Source: UBA9160 sp035489755 (GTDB lineage Bacteria > Myxococcota_A > UBA9160). From it: 64,000 bases of DNA. The position numbers and the translations under genes were made by a program. Below the pieces are notes generated by a model. It saw only the letters and a list, made by a program, of their open reading frames with translations, was not told where the DNA came from and searched no databases. The stretch is from NCBI GenBank assembly GCA_035489755.1, contig DATGZK010000082.1, positions 8,725 to 72,724 on the forward strand, given 5' to 3'. Shown piece after piece: positions 36,664 to 46,384 of this stretch (its first letter is position 1; each line of letters opens with the position of its first letter).

Positions 36664-38063
36664 GGGTCCTCGTGATTGGCGGCGGCCTTGCGGGAGCCGC
36701 CGCAGCCCTCGAGCTCGCTTCGCGCGAGCTCGCGGTGACCCTGGTGTCGGCGGGGGTAGGGGCGACGGCGCTCTCCTGGGGGTCCCTCGACGTCGCCGTT
36801 CCCTCACCCGAGATCTCCGGTCTCCCGCTCCGCGACGCCACGGCGACGCGTCTTTTGTCGCCCCGAGAGCGGCTCGCGGCATGCTTGCGCACGCGTCCCC
36901 GACACCCCTATGCGACGCTCTTCGGGCGCAGCGGCGGGGGGGCCGCGGAGTCGGCGGCCGCCGACGCCGTGAAGAGCGCCGCCGCGTCCCTCGACGGCTG
37001 GCTCGCTCCTTCGGGGCTGCGGGTCGAAGGGGGTCTCGACGCCGCGCGCCTTCTTGCGAATGTGCGCGGCGCCGTGCGCGTCAGCGACTTTGCCTTCACG
37101 GGACCGGCCGAAGGCGACCTCCAGGGAGCCGCGGAGGTCGAGGTTGCGACCGTCGCGGGGCTCGCCCAGCATGCCGCCCGCCCGCTGGCGCGCGCCCTCG
37201 CTGCCGAGTTCGCGGCGATCGGGCTGCCACGTCCCTCGTTCCGCGTGGTCCCGCTGCCGCTGCCCGCAGGCTTCGTGGTGGACGGCGGCTCGCCTGCGCG
37301 TGTCGCCGCTCGGACCGACACGGAAGAGGGTCTGCGCGTGCTGCTCGCCGCGGTGGCAGCGCGACATCGGGACGAGGTGCGCCGAGTGGATGGCGAGCGC
37401 CGGCTGCTTCTGCTTCCCCCGATTCTCGGTTTCTCGGGCGTTCTGGGAAAGCTTGCCCGTTTGCGCGAGGCTGCGGGATGTCGCGTCGCCGAGTGCCTCG
37501 GCGCCCCGCCCGCAAGTCCGGCCGGCCTTCGCCTCGTGGGCGCCCTCGCGGCGGCGCTCTTGCGCGAGGGCGTGGTCGTCGAGCGCGCGCGCGTACGCGC
37601 CCTCGAGCGAACGGGGAGGCGGGTTCGCGCCGTACGCCTTCAGCCCCGCGAGGGTTCGTCCCGCGCAGAGGAGCGTCTCGAGGCGGAGGCCATCCTGCTC
37701 GCCAGCGGGCGATTTCTGGGTGGCGGGCTCGCCGAGCGGGAAGGCGGAGTGCACGAGACGCTGCTCGATCTTCCGCTGTATGACGAGGCGGGTGTGCGCG
37801 TCGACGGCTCGGCGGCAAACCGCCTCGTCCGCGCCTCGCCGGAAGGGCCGCAAAGACTCTTCTCCTCAGGCGTGCGCACGGATTCGCGTCTGCGTCCCCT
37901 CGGCGCGGACGGTGAGCCGCTCTTCGAGAACCTCTTCGCCGCCGGCGATCTGATCGGCGGCTTTGACCCCTCGACGGAACGGACGGGACTCGGTGTGGCA
38001 CTGCTCACGGGCCTGCGCGCGGCGTCCGAAATTGCCCGTCTCGCAGAAGAGGAGAGCGGATGA
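36660..38063 (+). CDS. glpB: Anaerobic-type glycerol-3-phosphate dehydrogenase, subunit B
   Basis: This flavoprotein is of the GlpB type. It starts VLVIGGGLAGAAAALELASRE and has GATALSWGSLDVAV, the usual early motif of GlpB. It ends with ENLFAAGDLIGGFDPSTERTGLGVALLTGLRAA. It has 467 residues. The start GTG at 36660 overlaps the glpA stop (GTGA) and follows GGAGGGGG; a GTG twelve bases earlier is possible. Its stop overlaps the glpC-like start (ATGA). The overlaps imply tight co-translation of the three subunits. Confidence 0.88.
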   Translation: MRVLVIGGGLAGAAAALELASRELAVTLVSAGVGATALSWGSLDVAVPSPEISGLPLRDATATRLLSPRERLAACLRTRPRHPYATLFGRSGGGAAESAAADAVKSAAASLDGWLAPSGLRVEGGLDAARLLANVRGAVRVSDFAFTGPAEGDLQGAAEVEVATVAGLAQHAARPLARALAAEFAAIGLPRPSFRVVPLPLPAGFVVDGGSPARVAARTDTEEGLRVLLAAVAARHRDEVRRVDGERRLLLLPPILGFSGVLGKLARLREAAGCRVAECLGAPPASPAGLRLVGALAAALLREGVVVERARVRALERTGRRVRAVRLQPREGSSRAEERLEAEAILLASGRFLGGGLAEREGGVHETLLDLPLYDEAGVRVDGSAANRLVRASPEGPQRLFSSGVRTDSRLRPLGADGEPLFENLFAAGDLIGGFDPSTERTGLGVALLTGLRAASEIARLAEEESG

Positions 38064-38536
38064 TCCGAGGCTACCGCGGTTTTCTCCGCGAGTTCTCGCG
38101 CACCGGCAGTGCGCGCGCTTTTTGGCTCCAGGTGCGGACCGGCGTCGCCCACATCGTTCGTACGGGTCGGCGTCCTCGCGGGAGCGATGCCGTCGCGCTT
38201 TTCCTCGAGAACTATCGGGAGGACGGCATCCGGCTCCCCGATGCCGCGCGCGATGCGCTTCGCCTCGAGGCGCAGCGCTGCACGGCCTGCGGCCTCTGTA
38301 CCGAGGAATGCGCTCGCGTGGGCGGTGCGCCGCACCTTGATCCCATGGACGCCGTGGCCGCGGCCTCCCGCCTCGCCATTGACATCGTGCGGCTCGCGCT
38401 CCCGATCGCGGACGCGGCGGCCTGCTCGGCCTGCGCAGCGTGCGAAGCCGTGTGCCCGGCGCACATCCCCATTGCAAGGGTCCAGGCGGACCTTGGCTCC
38501 CTTGGAGCGATGGCGCAGCCGGCCGGGATTCGATAA
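38060..38536 (+). CDS. Short GlpC-like protein with two 4Fe-4S clusters
   Basis: This is the third gene of the glp operon. It encodes only 158 residues with two cluster motifs, CTACGLCTEECAR and CSACAACEAVCPAHIP. Typical GlpC has about 400 residues and, after its ferredoxin domain, two cysteine-rich CCG domains that anchor the complex. Both CCG regions are absent here, and the gene ends cleanly 12 bases before icd. The N-terminal 65 residues are basic and without a clear transmembrane segment. It probably acts as an electron-transfer subunit for GlpAB, with a separate membrane partner elsewhere or a changed electron route. Confidence 0.75.
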   Translation: MIRGYRGFLREFSRTGSARAFWLQVRTGVAHIVRTGRRPRGSDAVALFLENYREDGIRLPDAARDALRLEAQRCTACGLCTEECARVGGAPHLDPMDAVAAASRLAIDIVRLALPIADAAACSACAACEAVCPAHIPIARVQADLGSLGAMAQPAGIR

Positions 38537-38548
38537 ACGGGACCCACC

Positions 38549-39799
<1,251 letters not shown>

Positions 39800-39822
39800 C
39801 CCCGGTCCAGGAGGCCCCCCAC

Positions 39823-40752
39823 ATGGCCCGAAACAAGATCGCCCTGATCGGCGCCGGCAACATCGGCGGCGTGCTCGCCCAGGAGATCGCCTACCGCGAG
39901 CTCGGCGACGTCGTCCTCTTCGATGTGGTGGAAGGTTTGCCCCAGGGCAAGGCGCTCGACATCGCCGAGGGTGCGCCGATTCGCGGCTCCGACGCGAAGG
40001 TCCTCGGCACGAACCGCTACGAAGACATCGCCGGCGCGAATCTCGTCATCATCACAGCGGGCCTTGCGCGCAAGCCGGGCATGTCGCGCGATGACCTGCT
40101 TGCGAAGAATCTTGAAATCATGAAGAGCGTGGCGCAAGGGGTGAAGCAGAATGCGCCCGCTGCAACGGTGATCGTGATTTCGAATCCGCTCGATGCGATG
40201 GTCTACACTTTCAAGCAGATCTCCGGATTCCCGAAGAATCGTGTGGTGGGAATGGCTGGCGTGCTCGACTCCACGCGCCTGCGCACCTTTGTGGCCTGGG
40301 AGCTCGGCGTCTCGGTGGAAGACGTGACCGCCCTCGTGCTCGGGGGCCATGGCGACACCATGGTCCCGCTTCCGCGCTACGCGCAGGTCGCGGGCATCCC
40401 GGTCACCAAGCTCCTGTCTCACGAGAAAATCGCGGAAATCTCGAAGCGCACGCAGAACGCAGGCGGCGAGGTGGTGAACCTCTTGAAGACCGGCTCCGCA
40501 TTCGTTTCGCCGGCGGTCTCGGCGATCGAGATGGCCGAGGCCATCTTGAAGGACAAAAAACGGGTCCTCGCCTGTGCTTGCTACCTCGAGGGCGAGTACG
40601 GAGTGTCGGGCCTATACGTCGGCGTCCCCTGCGTGCTCGGGGCCGGGGGTGTCGAGCGCGTGCTGGAAGTTCAGCTCGATCCCGACGAGCGAAAGCTCTT
40701 CGACGCGTCGGTGGAGCACGTCCGCTCTCTCATTGCGCAGATTAAGCTCTAG
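39823..40752 (+). CDS. mdh: Malate dehydrogenase (LDH-like)
   Basis: It interconverts malate and oxaloacetate with NAD. The dinucleotide fold opens with KIALIGAGNIGGVLAQEIA. The active-site region DSTRLRTFVAWELGVSVEDVTALVLGGHGDTMVPL contains the catalytic histidine and substrate-binding arginine. The acidic residue at the end of strand 2 (LFDVVEGL) indicates NAD preference. The ATG at 39823 is preceded by CCAGGAGG and gives 309 residues. It is 23 bases after icd and 68 bases before sucC, in a TCA gene run. Confidence 0.95.
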   Translation: MARNKIALIGAGNIGGVLAQEIAYRELGDVVLFDVVEGLPQGKALDIAEGAPIRGSDAKVLGTNRYEDIAGANLVIITAGLARKPGMSRDDLLAKNLEIMKSVAQGVKQNAPAATVIVISNPLDAMVYTFKQISGFPKNRVVGMAGVLDSTRLRTFVAWELGVSVEDVTALVLGGHGDTMVPLPRYAQVAGIPVTKLLSHEKIAEISKRTQNAGGEVVNLLKTGSAFVSPAVSAIEMAEAILKDKKRVLACACYLEGEYGVSGLYVGVPCVLGAGGVERVLEVQLDPDERKLFDASVEHVRSLIAQIKL

Positions 40753-40772
40753 CAACCCTGCCGCGTTGCAAG

Positions 40773-40787
40773 CGGGGCTTTGCCCCG
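40773..40787 (+). terminator. Short hairpin between mdh and sucC
   Basis: CGGGGC-TTT-GCCCCG forms a six-base stem 20 bases after the mdh stop. No T tract follows. It may be an attenuator or an mRNA stability element that sets a different level for sucCD than for icd-mdh; by form alone it is weak evidence. Confidence 0.3.
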
Positions 40788-40820
40788 TGGCCTGCGCGGC
40801 GCAGCCGAGCGAAGTCAGAA

Positions 40821-41996
40821 ATGAACATCCACGAGTATCAAGCGAAAGCGCTCTTGCGCGCGTACGGAGTGGGCGTGCCCGAGGGCAAGCTTGCCACGAC
40901 GCCGGCCGAAGCCGAGGTGGCCGCGCGCGCGCTCGATTCCGACGTCGTCGTGGTGAAGGCGCAAGTGCACGCCGGCGGCCGCGGAAAAGCCGGAGGCATT
41001 AAGCTTGCGAGGTCGGCCGCCGAGGCGAAGAAGGTCGCGAGCGAGATCCTCGGCATGACCTTGCATTCCCACCAAACGGGCCCTGAGGGCAAGATCGTTC
41101 ACAAGGTGTACGTCGAGGCCGGCTCCGACATCGCCCGCGAGCTCTATCTCGCCATCCTGCTCGACCGTGCCGCCGAGAGGTTCGCGCTCATCGCATCAAC
41201 GGAGGGCGGGATGGAGATCGAGGAGGTCGCCGCAAAGGCACCGGAGAAGGTCTTGACCGTACACGTCGACCCCGCGGTCGGGCTTCAGCCCTTCCACGCC
41301 CGGCGCATCGGCTTTTGGCTTGGGCTCGACCCGGCGCAGGTCAAAAAATTCGAAGTCTTCCTCGCCGGACTCTTCCGGCTCTATTTGGAGCGCGATGCGT
41401 CGCTCGTTGAAATCAACCCGCTTGTCGTGACGGAGCAGGGTGAGCTTCTCGCGCTCGACGCGAAGCTCAACTTCGATGACAACGCCCTCTACCGCCAAGC
41501 CGAAATCCGGGACCTGCGCGACCCCGAGGAGGAGGACCCGCGCGAGCGCGAGGCCAAGGAGATTGACCTCGCCTACGTAGGTCTGGACGGCGACATCGGC
41601 TGCATGGTGAACGGCGCTGGCCTCGCCATGGCGACCCTCGACATGATCCAGCTCTCGGGCGGGAAGCCGGCCAACTTCTTGGACGCGGGCGGCGGGGCGG
41701 ACAAGGAAAAGGTGAAGCAGGCGTTCAAGCTCATCCTGCGCGATCCGGCGGTACGGGCGATTCTCGTCAACATCTTTGGCGGAATTGTGCGCTGCGATCT
41801 GATCGCGGAGGGCGTCGTCGCTGCGGCGTCCGAGCTCGGCGTCAAGGTGCCGCTCGTGGTCCGCCTGCAGGGCACCAACGCCCGCGAAGGTCGCGAGATC
41901 CTCGCGAAGTCCGGTCTTAACATCACGCCCGCCGAAACTCTGGCCGAAGCGGCCGAGAAGGTCGTAGCGGCTGCCCGCGCTGCGGCCGAGAGCTGA
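40821..41996 (+). CDS. sucC: Succinyl-CoA synthetase beta subunit
   Basis: This ATP-grasp subunit works with SucD. It opens with MNIHEYQAKALLRAYGV and has VVKAQVHAGGRGKAGG. The nucleotide-loop region SLVEINPLVV and GAGLAMATLDMIQLSGGKPANFLDAGGGA lie in the expected places, and FGGIVRCDLIAEGVV completes the family. The 391 residues are normal. The sucD start follows 13 bases after its stop. Confidence 0.96.
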   Translation: MNIHEYQAKALLRAYGVGVPEGKLATTPAEAEVAARALDSDVVVVKAQVHAGGRGKAGGIKLARSAAEAKKVASEILGMTLHSHQTGPEGKIVHKVYVEAGSDIARELYLAILLDRAAERFALIASTEGGMEIEEVAAKAPEKVLTVHVDPAVGLQPFHARRIGFWLGLDPAQVKKFEVFLAGLFRLYLERDASLVEINPLVVTEQGELLALDAKLNFDDNALYRQAEIRDLRDPEEEDPREREAKEIDLAYVGLDGDIGCMVNGAGLAMATLDMIQLSGGKPANFLDAGGGADKEKVKQAFKLILRDPAVRAILVNIFGGIVRCDLIAEGVVAAASELGVKVPLVVRLQGTNAREGREILAKSGLNITPAETLAEAAEKVVAAARAAAES

Positions 41997-42009
41997 ACGG
42001 AGCCTGCGC

Positions 42010-42891
42010 ATGGCCATTCTGTGCGACAAAAACACGAAGCTCTTGGTGCAAGGCCTCGGCAAGATGGGTCAGTTTCACGCCAAGCTGTCCCTCGAATACG
42101 GCACCCAGGTGGTGGGCGCGGTCGCACCGGGCAAAGGCGGCACCGTGGTCGACGGCGTTCCCGTCTTCAACACCGTGCGCGAGGCCAAGCTGAGAACCGG
42201 GGCCAACGCCTCCGTCATCTTCGTGCCGCCGCCGGGTGCCGCCGACGCGATCCTCGAAGCCGCCGATGCTGAGCTCGACCTCACCGTGTGCATCACCGAG
42301 GGGATCCCGGTCATCGACATGGCGCGCGCCAAGGCCGCGCTGAGCGGAACGAAGACGCGCCTGCTGGGACCCAACTGTCCTGGGGTCGTGACGCCCGGCC
42401 AGTGTAGGATTGGCATTATGCCCGCCCAGATCACCCGGCCGGGTCCTGTGGGTGTCGTCTCTCGCTCCGGAACGCTCACCTACGAGGCGGTCGACCAACT
42501 CTCCCGGCTTGGGATCGGCCAGTCGAGCTGTGTGGGGATCGGCGGCGATCCCGTGATCGGCACGACCTTCGTGGATGCCCTGCGCCTGTTCGAGGCCGAT
42601 TCGCAAACGAAAGCCGTGGTGCTGATTGGCGAGATCGGAGGCTCCGCTGAGGAAACCGCCGCCGCGTTCGTGAAGAGCCGCATGACAAAGCCCGTCGTCG
42701 CCTTCATTGCCGGCCAGAACGCTCCGGCCGGAAAGCGAATGGGCCATGCAGGAGCCATCATTGCAGGCGGGAAGGGCCGCGCGAGCGATAAGATTGCGGC
42801 GCTCGAACGGGCTGGAGTCTCGGTGGCGCGCTCGCCGGCGAATATCGGCGAGACGCTCGCGAAAAAGTGTCCGGATCTCGTGGGCCGCTAG
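42010..42891 (+). CDS. sucD: Succinyl-CoA synthetase alpha subunit
   Basis: This CoA-binding and phosphohistidine subunit shows VQGLGKMGQFHAKLSLEYGTQVVG at the N-terminus. The GPNCPGVVTPGQCRIGIMP segment follows, then IGGSAEETAAAF and the phosphorylated histidine in GHAGAIIAGGKG. It has 293 residues. It is the last gene of the icd-mdh-sucC-sucD run. Confidence 0.96.
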   Translation: MAILCDKNTKLLVQGLGKMGQFHAKLSLEYGTQVVGAVAPGKGGTVVDGVPVFNTVREAKLRTGANASVIFVPPPGAADAILEAADAELDLTVCITEGIPVIDMARAKAALSGTKTRLLGPNCPGVVTPGQCRIGIMPAQITRPGPVGVVSRSGTLTYEAVDQLSRLGIGQSSCVGIGGDPVIGTTFVDALRLFEADSQTKAVVLIGEIGGSAEETAAAFVKSRMTKPVVAFIAGQNAPAGKRMGHAGAIIAGGKGRASDKIAALERAGVSVARSPANIGETLAKKCPDLVGR

Positions 42892-43240
42892 CCCGCGAGA
42901 TACCAAGCCCCGAAAGCTCCGCGCGCGACCCGAGCGTCGCCTTGGGAGCGCGACGACAGCGGCGCCCCTCCAAAGTCCTTGGGATTCCCGTCGGTCAACG
43001 CGGCGTGAGGGAGCGGCCGCACGCGTTCTCTGGGACCGCGACCGCCCGTGTCGACCCAGCTCGTCCGCCCCGGACCGCGACGCCGGAGCCCGCCTCCCGC
43101 CTCGGGTAGAGAAAGACGAGGCCTCAGCGCTGCCCGCATGGTGGCGCGATCGGCCGACGAAAACATCTCCGCCGGGTGTAGGATGGATGCGAGGCGCCGA
43201 CGAGGGATGGGGGCGGCACCTTGGCCCAGGAGGAACTCCA
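42892..43240. other. Intergenic region after sucD
   Basis: This 349-base stretch has no gene I can support. It marks the change from core TCA genes to accessory genes. AGGAGG lies at its end (43229-43234), the ribosome binding site for the lipoprotein at 43241. No tRNA or promoter was recognised. Confidence 0.3.
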
Positions 43241-44017
43241 ATGCGGCTGTCCCGGTCGATCGGATTCGGTCTATTCGTGTGCGGCACGCTCGCCTGCGCG
43301 GGCGACTCGTCGGATCGCCCGCCCGGACTCGACTATGCCGAACACGCACCGGCCGAGTTTCCGCGAAAGGGTGCGACGCTCTCGGAGACACTGGGAGGCG
43401 TCGTCGCGCCTCGCACCACGGATGCGATCGTGACTCCCCGAGACGTTCGCGTGATGCGCATCGACGTGGAGCCCTGGCAGCAGATCCCCAGCGACGATGT
43501 GGAGTCTGGGCGCTACGCACCCTTGCCGAATGCGCGGTACGCCGTGGTGGCGAGCCTTTACTGCTCCGCCCGCGTCAACCTACAGCGCATCTACGGGGAG
43601 AAGCTCTCTTGGTATCTGCTCCCCGACGGAAAGCTCGCGGCACGGGACCACCACGACTTCGGCGACTCTTGCACGATGCTCGACGAGTTCGAGCCGGCTC
43701 GAGGGAATGAGATCGCCGACGAGAAACACCTCCTTGAGTACGTGCAGAAGTCGTTTCCATCCTCGGTCGTCCATGTAAACGAGCTGTACCTCAAGGGCAT
43801 CGCCTACGTGCGCGCGCAGCGGCTCGACGACGCCCAAGCCATGCTCGATGCCGGCGACCGTGGTTTCGACTTCACGGCCGACGAGAAACTTGACACGAAC
43901 GAGGGCTACGACCATCGCCATACCGGAGATCGCGCGAAGATGCGCAGTCTGCGGGGCCAGCTGGTGCGCGACCTCGAGCGGGCGCGTGCGTCGCAGGGCG
44001 CTACCGCCTCACCCTAA
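43241..44017 (+). CDS. Predicted lipoprotein of unknown function
   Basis: The ATG follows a strong CCCAGGAGG. The protein has 258 residues, with a short basic start, a hydrophobic core and a lipobox GTLAC (Cys19). The mature part is hydrophilic, with a centre that reads VVASLYCSARVNLQRIYGEKLSWYLLPDGKLAARDHHDFGDSC. Near the C-terminus is DTNEGYDHRHTGDRAKMRSLRGQL. No family is recognised. It starts 349 bases after sucD; the SDR gene follows 34 bases later. Confidence 0.6.
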   Translation: MRLSRSIGFGLFVCGTLACAGDSSDRPPGLDYAEHAPAEFPRKGATLSETLGGVVAPRTTDAIVTPRDVRVMRIDVEPWQQIPSDDVESGRYAPLPNARYAVVASLYCSARVNLQRIYGEKLSWYLLPDGKLAARDHHDFGDSCTMLDEFEPARGNEIADEKHLLEYVQKSFPSSVVHVNELYLKGIAYVRAQRLDDAQAMLDAGDRGFDFTADEKLDTNEGYDHRHTGDRAKMRSLRGQLVRDLERARASQGATASP

Positions 44018-44051
44018 AAGATGCACAGGTCGAGGGGACGGAGGCTTTGGG

Positions 44052-45020
44052 ATGACGGACCGGCTGACCTCACGATTTGGGCACGACTCGACAGCGCTGG
44101 AGGTCGTTGCCGGCATCGATCTTCACGGCAAGTACGCCATCGTGACGGGCGCAGCGTCGGGAATTGGGATCGAGACCGCTCGCGCGCTGACCCACGCCGG
44201 TGCAAACGTGACGCTTGCCGTGCGCAGTCCATCCAAGGGCGAGGAAGTGGCGCGCGAGATTCGAAAGAGCGCCGGACATGACGCAGTCCACGTCGAGGCG
44301 CTCGACCTTCGTGACTTCGGCAGCGTTCGGCGCTTCGCCGATCGATACCTCGCCCGACGCGTTCCCCTCCATATCCTCGTCAACAACGCGGGCATCATGG
44401 CGTCCCCCCTGGGCCGCACGCCGGAGGGCTACGAATCGCAGCTCGCGACCAACCACCTGGGCCACTTCCTCCTCACCGGGAGGCTGGCTTCCGCCCTTCG
44501 TGCGACGCCCCACCCCCGCGTCGTCTCCCTCACCTCGATCGGTCACCGACTCTCCCCCGTCGTCTTCGACGATCTCCATTTTGAGCGCCGCCCGTACGAC
44601 AAATGGCTGGCCTACGGCCAGTCGAAAAGTGCAAATGCGCTGTTTGCGGTCGAGCTCGATCGGCGCGGAAGGGCTTGGGGCCTCACGGCGAACGCCGTGC
44701 ACCCGGGCGGCATCATGACCGGCCTCCAGCAACACCTCTCCCGCGAGGAAATGAACGCTATGGGCTGGCTCGACGCCGACGGGAAGCCGCGCGTCGGTTT
44801 CAAGAACCCCCAGCAGGGAGCAGCCACCTCGGTATGGGGCGCGACTGCACCCGAACTCGAGGGGCGGGGCGGCCGCTACCTCGAGGACTGCAACGAGGGC
44901 CTCCCTGCGGCGGCCGATCGGCCATTTGCGGGTTACCACGCGCACGCCGTCGATCCGGCGAGCGCGCAGCGGCTCTGGGCGGTGTCGGAAAAACTCGTCG
45001 GGGAGACGTTCGTCCTCTAG
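44052..45020 (+). CDS. Short-chain dehydrogenase/reductase (retinol dehydrogenase-like)
   Basis: A Rossmann fold with TGAASGIG (glycine-rich loop), NNAGIM and catalytic YGQSK identifies a classical SDR. The overall sequence, including SLTSIGHRLSPVVFDDLHFERRPYDKW and VHPGGIMTGL, resembles the retinol dehydrogenase/WW-domain oxidoreductase subgroup, NADP-linked oxidoreductases of unknown substrate in bacteria. The ATG at 44052 gives 322 residues. An open frame continues about 200 bases upstream but adds no conserved sequence. Substrate unknown. Confidence 0.85.
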   Translation: MTDRLTSRFGHDSTALEVVAGIDLHGKYAIVTGAASGIGIETARALTHAGANVTLAVRSPSKGEEVAREIRKSAGHDAVHVEALDLRDFGSVRRFADRYLARRVPLHILVNNAGIMASPLGRTPEGYESQLATNHLGHFLLTGRLASALRATPHPRVVSLTSIGHRLSPVVFDDLHFERRPYDKWLAYGQSKSANALFAVELDRRGRAWGLTANAVHPGGIMTGLQQHLSREEMNAMGWLDADGKPRVGFKNPQQGAATSVWGATAPELEGRGGRYLEDCNEGLPAAADRPFAGYHAHAVDPASAQRLWAVSEKLVGETFVL

Positions 45021-45148
45021 GCAAGCACCCCACCCCTTCGCGCGGCAGCGTCTGGATCCGCGCAGCGGCAACGCGCCGCGCTCTCCGCCGGCAGCGCTCT
45101 CCTCCCCACAGCTCTCGGCTGTGCGATGGTTGGTCCGGGAGGCTCCGC

Positions 45149-45547
45149 GTGTACTCTGGAGGCTGCTATTGCCGCGCCGTCCGCTATGAGGTGGAGGGCC
45201 CCCCTTTTCACGAGACCCTTTGTCACTGCTCGATCTGCCGGCATACGAGCGCTGCCCCTTTCGTTGCCTGGGCGAGCTTCAAACGCGCGGGATTCCGCTT
45301 CACCTCGGGTTTACCGGCGCGGATCCGATCGTCCCCGGTGGCCTCCCGTTCCTTCTGTGCAGCCTGCGGCACTCCTCTCATTTTCGAGCACGACGAGTTT
45401 CCGGATGAGCTCGATATCACGCTCTGCAGCCTCGATGACCCCGAGTCGATTCAGCCGAGGGACCACACGCACGTGCGGAGCAAATTGTCCTGGGTAGAGC
45501 GCATGGACGGGCTTTCCCAGTACTCGCACGGGCGGGAGGAGCGCTAG
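45149..45547 (+). CDS. GFA/CENP-V family zinc-binding protein
   Basis: The family of glutathione-dependent formaldehyde-activating (GFA) enzymes binds zinc through spaced cysteines. All are present here: GGCYCRAVRY, CHCSICRHTSA and FCAACGTPL. The 132 residues match the usual size of about 120-150. A GTG at 45149 with GGGAGG at 45137-45142 is the best start; the longer open frame upstream has no conserved sequence. Only a few relatives have shown activity with S-hydroxymethylglutathione, so the function is general. It lies 128 bases after the SDR gene and one base before the PH-domain gene. Confidence 0.82.
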   Translation: MYSGGCYCRAVRYEVEGPPFHETLCHCSICRHTSAAPFVAWASFKRAGFRFTSGLPARIRSSPVASRSFCAACGTPLIFEHDEFPDELDITLCSLDDPESIQPRDHTHVRSKLSWVERMDGLSQYSHGREER

Positions 45548-45548
45548 G

Positions 45549-46031
45549 TTGCAGGAGCGAGCTGAACCTGCGGCGCCTCCCGTCTACCCCTCGAAGCGTG
45601 ATCGATGGCTCGAGGTCGTGGTCTGGACGACCTTGCTCGTTTCCAGTTCCGCCGGTCTTGTGGGATTTGCTTCGCGCGCGGGACCGCGCATTTTAGCGGT
45701 GCCCTTGACGCTCTGTCTTGTCACCCCAGCCCTCCTGTTCTGGTTGTTTTACGGCACGAACTACGCACTCCTACCCGACGAACTACTCGTCCGAAGCGGC
45801 CCCTTCCGCTTCCACGTACCGCTGGCCGAGATCACCTCCGTTGTGCCCTCGCGAAGTCCGATCTCAAGTCCGGCCTGCTCGCTCGACCGCTTGGAGATCC
45901 GCTACCGAGGCGATCGATCTCGCATTCTCATCTCCCCCGAAGACAAGGTGAGTTTCCTCGAGGCGCTCCTGAAGCGCTGCGATCAGCTTGAACGCCGCGA
46001 TGACCGGCTCGTCCTGCAAGGCCGGGCGTAG
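45549..46031 (+). CDS. Small membrane protein with a bacterial PH-like domain
   Basis: This 160-residue protein has two hydrophobic helices (about residues 24-45 and 50-70). A C-terminal PH-like region follows with YALLPDELLVRSGPFRFHVPLAEITSVVPSRSPISSPACSLDRLEIRY and ILISPEDKVSFLEALL. This pattern is that of the bPH_4 (YyaB-like) family. The start is a TTG one base after the GFA gene. Function unknown; it is likely a membrane-associated adaptor. Confidence 0.72.
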   Translation: MQERAEPAAPPVYPSKRDRWLEVVVWTTLLVSSSAGLVGFASRAGPRILAVPLTLCLVTPALLFWLFYGTNYALLPDELLVRSGPFRFHVPLAEITSVVPSRSPISSPACSLDRLEIRYRGDRSRILISPEDKVSFLEALLKRCDQLERRDDRLVLQGRA

Positions 46032-46384
46032 CGCCCCTCTCGCGCGAGGTCGGCGGGCTATGCATCGGAGCTGCGGCGGCGGCGAAGCTTGCGCAGCGCG
46101 CGATCCCCTCGATCCTGTGGACGTGAAAAGCGCTAGTCCTTACCTTGAAAGAGGTTCCGCGTTCGGCCAGCGACCCCCGAACCCGCCTTAGGGCCGGACG
46201 CTCGACCCGTTCCTTGCCGCGGTCGGATGGAGCGACCCAGCTTACGAAAAGAAGGCGCGGCGCGCGTGCAAGGGGCGGTGGAGGTTTACGCCGTGCCGCG
46301 ACTGCCTGGCCTGTGCCTCCTGTAACCTTTCGCCGGCGGCTGCGTCTATTCTGGAAGAAGCCAGGTTCTAAGCCGCGGGATTCC
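46032..46384. other. Intergenic region upstream of the ECF sigma factor
   Basis: This 353-base region separates the PH-domain gene from the sigma factor gene. An open reading frame reading into the sigma factor runs through most of it (from 46145), but its translation is Arg-rich and shows no known domain. It contains the ECF-type promoter at 46321-46348. No other element was recognised. Confidence 0.4.
46321..46348 (+). promoter_or_regulatory. ECF-type promoter of the sigma factor gene
   Basis: TGTAACC at 46321-46327 and CGTCTA at 46343-46348 are separated by 15 bases, a layout typical of ECF sigma factor promoters (AAC in the -35, CGTC in the -10). The predicted start site is near 46355 and the sigma factor ATG is at 46385. 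The same motif precedes the DUF4142 gene, so this is probably autoregulation. Confidence 0.6.

Noticed and set aside
34657..36882. Minus-strand frame of 741 codons over glpA
   Set aside because: Antisense to a complete GlpA; no domains of its own.
43848..44051. Upstream extension of the SDR reading frame
   Set aside because: It overlaps the lipoprotein gene in another frame and has no conserved residues; ATG 44052 is a better start.
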